From Nocardia alni (lineage in GTDB: Bacteria > Actinomycetota > Actinomycetes > Mycobacteriales > Mycobacteriaceae), in NCBI RefSeq assembly GCF_019038435.1, contig NZ_JAGPOX010000002.1, positions 62,001-126,000 on the forward strand: a stretch of DNA of 64,000 nt, in the 5' to 3' direction. A program made the translations under genes and the position numbers. Below are positions 59,321 to 64,000 of the stretch, one piece after another. Under the pieces are notes generated by a model. That model was not told where the DNA came from. It worked only from the letters and a program-made list of their open reading frames with translations, and ran no database searches. The first letter of the stretch is position 1. Each line of letters starts with the position of its first letter.

Positions 59321-59866
59321 GTGGCTAGGGATCGAACGGCCCGTGCGCGCATCCGGGAATACTTGGCGACGACGGGGCCGCTGGAGGAGACGTCCGGACA
59401 CGCCACCAGCGAGCTCATGGAGGCGATCGAGTACGAGGGTTCGCCGATCGCCTTCATCCAGCTGATCACCTCGATGGATCGGGACGGCGAGATCGAGCGC
59501 ACGATCCGCGGCAAGCGCACCTACCGCATCAGCGCGAGCGACAAGGTCGTGGCCGCGGTGGCCGGTAAGCGCTCGAAGGCGGCCAAGCGTGTCGCCGTCC
59601 AGGGAAATCAGGTCGTCGAGATCGATTACCAGCGTTTGGCCCGCGCTCTGGTGCAGGAACTGCTCGGCGCCGTCGCGCCGGGCGCCGCGGTGACGCCCGA
59701 CCGCGAACCCGGTGATTCGCCCGGGGAGCGGGACCGAATTCTGGCCGAGCACAACGAGTACGCCCGCCGCTTACGGATCGCCCGGGAGCGGCTGGACGAA
59801 TTGCTCGGCACCGGCGAGGGGCTGGTCGAGTTGCCGGAGGGGACGATCCTCACCATCGGTTCCTGA
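59321..59866 (+). CDS. Winged-helix protein with C-terminal coiled region
   Basis: 181 residues from GTG at 59321, which has AGGTGGG upstream; ATG at 59252 is an alternative. The N-terminal 75 residues look like a winged helix: ARIREYLATTGPLEETSGHATSELMEAIEYEGSPIAFIQLITSMDRDGEIERTIRGKRTYRIS. The C-terminal part (ERDRILAEHNEYARRLRIARERLDELLG) is helical and charged. A DNA-binding regulator or nucleoid-type protein is possible. It is divergent from the HTH gene and may share its operator. Confidence 0.65.
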   Translation: MARDRTARARIREYLATTGPLEETSGHATSELMEAIEYEGSPIAFIQLITSMDRDGEIERTIRGKRTYRISASDKVVAAVAGKRSKAAKRVAVQGNQVVEIDYQRLARALVQELLGAVAPGAAVTPDREPGDSPGERDRILAEHNEYARRLRIARERLDELLGTGEGLVELPEGTILTIGS

Positions 59867-59955
59867 TCCCGCCTGCCGAACCATAATAGTTCTCCGCGGC
59901 GCGTCGGCAGCCCCGTCTTGTCATCTTCTATCGGTGATACTATTGTGTTCGTTAT

Positions 59956-59969
59956 CGAGTTAGAACTCG
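59956..59969. promoter_or_regulatory. Palindrome upstream of the aldehyde dehydrogenase operon
   Basis: CGAGTT-AG-AACTCG, a perfect 6-bp-arm inverted repeat 60 bp before the start at 60029. The nearby TACTATTG (59938-59945) matches one arm of the region-1 operator but has no matching left arm. Confidence 0.35.
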
Positions 59970-60028
59970 TGTTTACGGGCCAGGCCCGCCGCCGGCCCTG
60001 TGCCGGCCCCAACCTCGAGGTGAGCACG

Positions 60029-61444
60029 ATGGCGCAATTGCAGCGATTCAGCATGACGATCAACGGTCGATCATCGGGTACGGCGACCGTCCCGGTCCTC
60101 GATCCGGCAACCGAGTTGCCGTGGGCCGAGGTTCCGGAATGCACGGCATCCGAGCTGGACGCGGCCTTCCGCGCCGCCGTCGGCGCACAGGCCGGCTGGG
60201 CCGCGGACGACCGGGCGCGCCGCGAGGCGCTGCGCAAGGCCGCCGATGTGGTAACCGGGGCCACCGAGGAACTGGCGCGTCTGCTCAGCGCCGAACAGGG
60301 CAAATCGGTGGCCGATGCCATCGGTGAGGTGCAGGGAACCGCCGCCTGGATCGGTTTCTACGCCGATGTCGAGGTCCCCGACCTCGAGGTCGTCGTCGAG
60401 AAATCGGTGGGCACGGCGCGATTCCCGCTCGGCGTCGTCGCGGCCATCACGCCGTGGAACTATCCGCTCATTCTGTCGGCGTGGAAATTCGCTCCCGCCC
60501 TGCGCGCGGGCAATTCCGTGGTGCTCAAACCGTCGCCCTATACCCCGGCGACGGTGCTGCGGCTCGGTGAACTGCTCCAGGGCATTCTGCCGCCCGGCGT
60601 ATTCAATGTGGTGTCCGGCGGTGACGAGGTGGGGGTCGCCATGACCAAACATCCGGACACCGCGATGGTCACCTTCACCGGATCTATCGCCGCGGGCAAA
60701 GCCATCGCGGCCGCGGTCGCCGACGACCTGAAACGGGTGAAACTCGAACTCGGCGGCAATGATCCGGCCATTCTGCTCGAGGACGTCGATCCGGTAGCGA
60801 TCGCCGAAGATCTGTTCTGGGGCGCCTTCACCAACAATGGCCAGGTCTGCGGTGCGGCCAAACGGGTCTACGTGCCCGAGTCACTTCACGACGCGGTCTG
60901 CGACGCTCTCGTCGCGGTCGCCGAGCGAATTCGCGTGGGTGCGGGCACCGAAGAGGGTGTCCAGCTCGGGCCGATCAACAATCGCCCGCAGTACGAACGG
61001 GTCCGGAAACTGTTGAACTCGGCCGTATCCGCGGGCGCGACGGTACGGACCGGCGGCGCGGCCGAGCAGGAGCGCGGTTACTTCCTGCGCCCGACGATTC
61101 TCACCGATGTGCCTGCCGGACAACCGATCATCGACGAGGAACAGTTCGGCCCCGTGCTGCCGCTGATTCCCTATTCCGATCTCGACGCCGTCGTCCGGGA
61201 GATCAACGCGTCGAAATACGGTCTGGGCGGCTCGGTATGGAGCGCCGACCCGAACCGGGCGCTGGCGATCGGCCGCCGGCTGCGGGTCGGCATGGTCTAC
61301 ATCAACGGCCACGCCATCAATCACGGTCCGCACGTCCCCTTCGCCGGAGCCCGATGGAGCGGAATCGGAGTCGAGAACAGCATCGAGGGCCTGAAGGAAT
61401 ACAGCCAGCTTCAGGTGATCTACGCCAATGGAGCGGATCTGTGA
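60029..61444 (+). CDS. Aldehyde dehydrogenase (NAD(P)-dependent)
   Basis: 471 residues, ATG at 60029 after GAGGTGAG. Motifs: AAITPWNYPLILSAWKFAPALRAGNSVVLKPSPYTP (cofactor and oxyanion Asn), VTFTGSIAAGKAI, LELGGNDPAILLEDVD (general-base Glu), and NNGQVCGAAKRVYVP with the nucleophilic Cys. Length is that of soluble ALDHs. It oxidises an aldehyde to the acid. The next genes are a P450 and a ferredoxin, so it may process the aldehyde formed by P450 oxidation of an alcohol. Confidence 0.93.
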   Translation: MAQLQRFSMTINGRSSGTATVPVLDPATELPWAEVPECTASELDAAFRAAVGAQAGWAADDRARREALRKAADVVTGATEELARLLSAEQGKSVADAIGEVQGTAAWIGFYADVEVPDLEVVVEKSVGTARFPLGVVAAITPWNYPLILSAWKFAPALRAGNSVVLKPSPYTPATVLRLGELLQGILPPGVFNVVSGGDEVGVAMTKHPDTAMVTFTGSIAAGKAIAAAVADDLKRVKLELGGNDPAILLEDVDPVAIAEDLFWGAFTNNGQVCGAAKRVYVPESLHDAVCDALVAVAERIRVGAGTEEGVQLGPINNRPQYERVRKLLNSAVSAGATVRTGGAAEQERGYFLRPTILTDVPAGQPIIDEEQFGPVLPLIPYSDLDAVVREINASKYGLGGSVWSADPNRALAIGRRLRVGMVYINGHAINHGPHVPFAGARWSGIGVENSIEGLKEYSQLQVIYANGADL

Positions 61445-61498
61445 TGACGCCGGCGCGAGCGCGCCTGATCCGTGGATAACAGTTAAGGAGCATTGTTC

Positions 61499-62689
61499 AT
61501 GTCGACCATGTTGGAACGGGCGCAGAGTGAGGGCCTACCGATTCACACGCTGAATCTGGAGGCCGATGAGCGGCTCGGTATCGACCCGTTCGGAGTCTGG
61601 GACGAGGCCACGGAAGTCGGTCCGCTGTTCTACAGCCCGGCGAATCGCGGCTTTCTCGTCGCGGCCGATTACGACACCATCAAGACCGTCCTGCGCGACA
61701 ACGCCTCGTGGTCCAGCCTGCCTACGACGATCGTGTATACGAAGGAAGAAGTCAGGCTGAGCGTTCCGCCCATCAATATGGATCCGCCGATCCACACCAA
61801 ATACCGGCGCGCCCTGATTCCGTTCTTCAGCCCCCAGGAGCTGACTCCGCTGGAGCCGCGAATCCACGCGCTGACCAATCAGTTGATCGACGACATCATC
61901 GCCAAGGGCGAGTGCCAGTTCACGGCCGATTTCGCCTCGCTGTTGCCGGCGCGATTCTTCCTGGGCTGGCTGGGTCTGGACGACGGCGACACCGACCACA
62001 TGTTCCACCTGGCCGAGCGCGCGACATTCGAGTTCCCGACCCAGGAGGAGCGCGACAAGATCGAGAACGAGATCGACGCGATCGTCGGGGACCTGTTCGC
62101 CCGGCGCCGCAAAAACCCGAAGGACGATCTCGCGAGCAAGATGATCACGATGCAGGTCGACGGCGCTCCGATCGATGAGAAAATGCTCGTCGACATGGGG
62201 AAGCTGTGCTTCATCGCCGGTCAGGAGACCACCTCGACGCAGTTGGGCTACATCATGTGGCACCTGGCGCGCACGCCGGAGGATCGCGAGTTCCTGGTGC
62301 GCAACCCCGAGCAGACGAACGCCGCGGTGGAGGAGCTGACCCGCTACTACAACACCGGCGGGCCCGCGGGCCGGATCGCCAAGAAGGCCACCACGCTCAA
62401 CGGATTCCCGATCGAGCCGGGCGACCGGATCTTCATCGCGCGCTGCGGAGCCGACCGGCTGTTCTCGCCTACGGTGCAGCTGGATCGGGAAGTGAACCGG
62501 CACACCGCATTCGGGCTGGGAATTCATCGATGCCTCGGATCGCACGTGGCCCGCATCGAGATGGAGATCGGCCTGCGGGTCTGGCACGAGCGGCTGCCGA
62601 ACTACCGGATCAAGGAGGGATTCGTCCCGCGTCATCGGTACGGGGCCTTCATGCAACAGCTCACCAGCCTGCCGCTCGAATTCTTCTGA
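61499..62689 (+). CDS. Cytochrome P450
   Basis: 396 residues, ATG at 61499 after AAGGAG. I-helix FIAGQETTSTQLG, EXXR in EELTRYYNTGGPAGR, haem loop FGLGIHRCLGSHVARIEMEIGLRVW with ligand Cys. It is co-oriented with an upstream aldehyde dehydrogenase (54-bp gap) and a downstream ferredoxin (20-bp gap), an arrangement typical of P450 systems attacking terpenoid or alkyl alcohols. The substrate is not determinable. Confidence 0.95.
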   Translation: MSTMLERAQSEGLPIHTLNLEADERLGIDPFGVWDEATEVGPLFYSPANRGFLVAADYDTIKTVLRDNASWSSLPTTIVYTKEEVRLSVPPINMDPPIHTKYRRALIPFFSPQELTPLEPRIHALTNQLIDDIIAKGECQFTADFASLLPARFFLGWLGLDDGDTDHMFHLAERATFEFPTQEERDKIENEIDAIVGDLFARRRKNPKDDLASKMITMQVDGAPIDEKMLVDMGKLCFIAGQETTSTQLGYIMWHLARTPEDREFLVRNPEQTNAAVEELTRYYNTGGPAGRIAKKATTLNGFPIEPGDRIFIARCGADRLFSPTVQLDREVNRHTAFGLGIHRCLGSHVARIEMEIGLRVWHERLPNYRIKEGFVPRHRYGAFMQQLTSLPLEFF

Positions 62690-62709
62690 CCAACAGAAAG
62701 GAACACACT

Positions 62710-62946
62710 ATGGCTTCCGCCGAGAAGACCACCGAGAACACGGAACTGCGGTACGCAGTCGACTCCAGTATCTGCGCGGGGCACGGACGGTGTTATGCCT
62801 TGGCGCCGAAGGATTTCGACGCGGACGACATCGGCTACGGGCAGGCCCTGGACCAGGTGCATCCGGCCAGTGACCGGAAGGTCATGGAGGGCATCGCGAT
62901 CGCGTGCCCGGAAGAGGCGATCAGTATCGTGCCCGCTCACCAGTAG
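62710..62946 (+). CDS. P450-type ferredoxin with His in the cluster motif
   Basis: 78 residues, ATG at 62710 with GAAAGGA upstream. Cluster-binding segment CAGHGRC (C-x2-H-x2-C) and a later CPEEAI, i.e. the CxxXxxC...CP pattern of actinobacterial 3Fe-4S/4Fe-4S ferredoxins, with His at the variable X position. It is the electron carrier for the P450 just upstream and perhaps for others in the window. The reductase must be encoded elsewhere. Confidence 0.9.
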   Translation: MASAEKTTENTELRYAVDSSICAGHGRCYALAPKDFDADDIGYGQALDQVHPASDRKVMEGIAIACPEEAISIVPAHQ

Positions 62947-62955
62947 GCCCGGATA

Positions 62956-63002
62956 ACGACGAAGGCGGCACACGATCGATCATCGTGTGCCGCCTTCGTC
63001 GT
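62956..63002. terminator. Strong bidirectional hairpin terminator
   Basis: Perfect 21-bp inverted repeat, 62956-62976 with 62982-63002 and a 5-nt loop, between the convergent stops at 62946 and 63011. It is the strongest stem-loop in the window. Confidence 0.85.
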
Positions 63003-63010
63003 GAGCGGCG

Positions 63011-64000
63011 TCAGCGCGGAGTCACCAACGCGCCGAGCTCATTCCACTTCTCCTTGATTTCGTTCACGACCTCGTCGGAGCGCAGCCAATCGTCGGAGCG
63101 CAGCAGCTGGGTGGTCTCCCGGAACTTCATGTACCGATCCTTGTCGAGGGAGACCCACGCGGCCAGGCGATCGGAGAAGTCCGCGGTTCCCGGCGAAACT
63201 TCCTGCGGCACACCGTCGACGGTGACCTCGACATCCGGAATTCGATAATCCAGCGCGGTCGAGGAACTCCAGCAGAACTTCACCAGCTCGTCGTTCTTCG
63301 CGTAGTACCGCGCGGCGAGCCCGCGCAACGATCCCGGATGTTCGCGCAGATGATCGGCGATCTCCCGGGACAGTGTCCGCGCGTCGAGGGCGGAGACGGT
63401 CATACCCTGGCCGTAGACGGGATTGAACGCCGCCCAGGCGTCGCCGATCGTCAGGAAATTCTCCGGCCGCTCGGCCATGCCCGCGTAGTCCCGCAGCCGG
63501 TTGGTGGTATCGCGCCAGATGCGAATCCGTTCGGGGAACTCGACTTCCGACAGCGCCCGATCCAGTTCGGGCGCGCCGATGGACGACACGAACTCCAGCA
63601 GGTCCTCGACCTTGCTCGGCGGATAGTCTCCGGCCGAACCCTGCACCGTCAGAACCCAGCGGCGTTCGCCCTCGACGACCCACATCGCCATCGCCCGTTT
63701 CTCGGAGGCGGGGGTCAGGGCGCCCTCGCCGAACGGAACGCAGGCCAGGGCCCGGAATCCGGGTTCCCAGTTCTCCGGGACATGAACGAATGTGCTGGCG
63801 TAGCCCCAGTGCGCGTTCACCACGGTCTCGACCGGTTGCCCGAAGCCGTTCTCCGCCAACCACTGTGGCGCCTCGGATCGCCGCCCGCTCGCATCGATCA
63901 CGAGATCGGCGGCGAGCTCGCCGTCCTTGGTCCGCACGCCGGTTACGGCGCCGTCGGTGGTCAGCACTCCCGTGACCGCGCGGCCCGGCAGGAAACGGAT
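63011..64000 (-). CDS. FAD-dependent oxidoreductase, N-terminus beyond the window
   Basis: 329 residues visible; the frame is open at base 64000, so the N-terminal FAD-binding GxGxxG lies outside. Visible motifs: DLVIDASGRRSEAPQWL and LTIGDAWAAFNPVYGQGMTVSALDARTLS, which line up with DLVIDATGR and VVGDAVMAFNPLYGQGMSVAACEA of the protein at 33273-34631. So the two are paralogues of the same hydroxylase/GGR/halogenase-like class. It is convergent with the P450-ferredoxin operon. Substrate unknown. Confidence 0.85.
   Translation of the reverse strand: MRFLPGRAVTGVLTTDGAVTGVRTKDGELAADLVIDASGRRSEAPQWLAENGFGQPVETVVNAHWGYASTFVHVPENWEPGFRALACVPFGEGALTPASEKRAMAMWVVEGERRWVLTVQGSAGDYPPSKVEDLLEFVSSIGAPELDRALSEVEFPERIRIWRDTTNRLRDYAGMAERPENFLTIGDAWAAFNPVYGQGMTVSALDARTLSREIADHLREHPGSLRGLAARYYAKNDELVKFCWSSSTALDYRIPDVEVTVDGVPQEVSPGTADFSDRLAAWVSLDKDRYMKFRETTQLLRSDDWLRSDEVVNEIKEKWNELGALVTPR

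Noticed and set aside
59922..59945. Ninth copy of the region-1 operator before the aldehyde dehydrogenase operon
   Set aside because: Only the right arm (TACTATTG) resembles the consensus; the left arm CATCTTCT does not. It is treated as a chance half-site.

Overview
The window is 64 kb of high-GC DNA with frequent GTG and some TTG starts, stop/start overlaps (ATGA, GTGA), many acyl-CoA dehydrogenases, MaoC-type double-hotdog dehydratases, four P450s, an AveC-type membrane protein and an ECF sigma factor with a C-terminal SnoaL domain. This suggests a mycolate-containing actinobacterium, most likely Nocardia or a close relative (Rhodococcus/Mycobacterium side). Genus is inferred from gene content only. 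No rRNA, tRNA, insertion sequence or complete CRISPR array was seen.

Region 1 (1-43 kb) is one large catabolic supercluster for an acyl-CoA-type substrate. In order it holds: a canonical and a catalytically degenerate histidine phosphatase; E1 alpha/beta subunits of a 2-oxoacid dehydrogenase; a Rieske oxygenase; a nitronate monooxygenase; a leftward block of MaoC dehydratase, NTF2-fold protein, histidine phosphatase and limonene-epoxide-hydrolase-like protein; an 11-kb rightward operon (DUF35 protein, SCP2-type thiolase/aldolase, methylacyl-CoA racemase, two acyl-CoA dehydrogenases, thiolase, enoyl-CoA hydratase, acyl-CoA ligase, lipocalin-like protein, APH-type kinase and small helical partner); a second 7-kb operon (dehydrogenase, SDR, MaoC, dehydrogenase, enoyl-CoA hydratase, second APH-type kinase and second small partner); divergent P450 and lipocalin-like paralogue; desaturase; oxygenase reductase, LLM oxidoreductase and two NTF2-fold proteins; FAD oxidoreductase; PEP-utilising phosphotransferase-like protein; thiolase, thioesterase, Gfo/Idh oxidoreductase and AveC-like protein.

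The blocks of region 1 are linked by a recurrent AT-rich inverted repeat, about AAATAsTC-N8-GAsTATTT, found just upstream of eight transcription units (307, 8205, 19544, 27793, 33208, 36265, 40569, 41804). It looks like the operator of one TetR-like repressor not obviously encoded in region 1. The paired APH-type kinase plus small helical protein beside acyl-CoA dehydrogenases resembles LvaA/LvaB of levulinate (4-hydroxyacyl-CoA) catabolism. The leading hypothesis is therefore an undescribed, probably phosphorylative, route for degrading a methyl-branched, oxygenated acyl compound. The racemase, P450, epoxide-hydrolase-like proteins and Rieske oxygenase fit a terpenoid- or steroid-like substrate, but the substrate itself is not determinable here.

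Region 2 (43-48 kb) is an accessory patch: Uma2 endonuclease-like protein, a solitary type I-E-like CRISPR repeat, a broken DegT/StrS aminotransferase, a MurG-like glycosyltransferase and a secreted Tat/lipoprotein esterase. Region 3 (47.7-53.1 kb) has a RibD-type reductase divergent from an ECF sigma factor, a TetR regulator divergent from a large arylsulfatase, and a Mug glycosylase. Region 4 (53.3-64 kb) has two convergent P450s (one lacking the EXXR motif), a secreted YVTN beta-propeller protein, a 548-residue HTH protein divergent from a winged-helix protein, an aldehyde dehydrogenase-P450-ferredoxin operon, and a truncated FAD oxidoreductase. Convergent gene ends are marked by strong inverted-repeat terminators.
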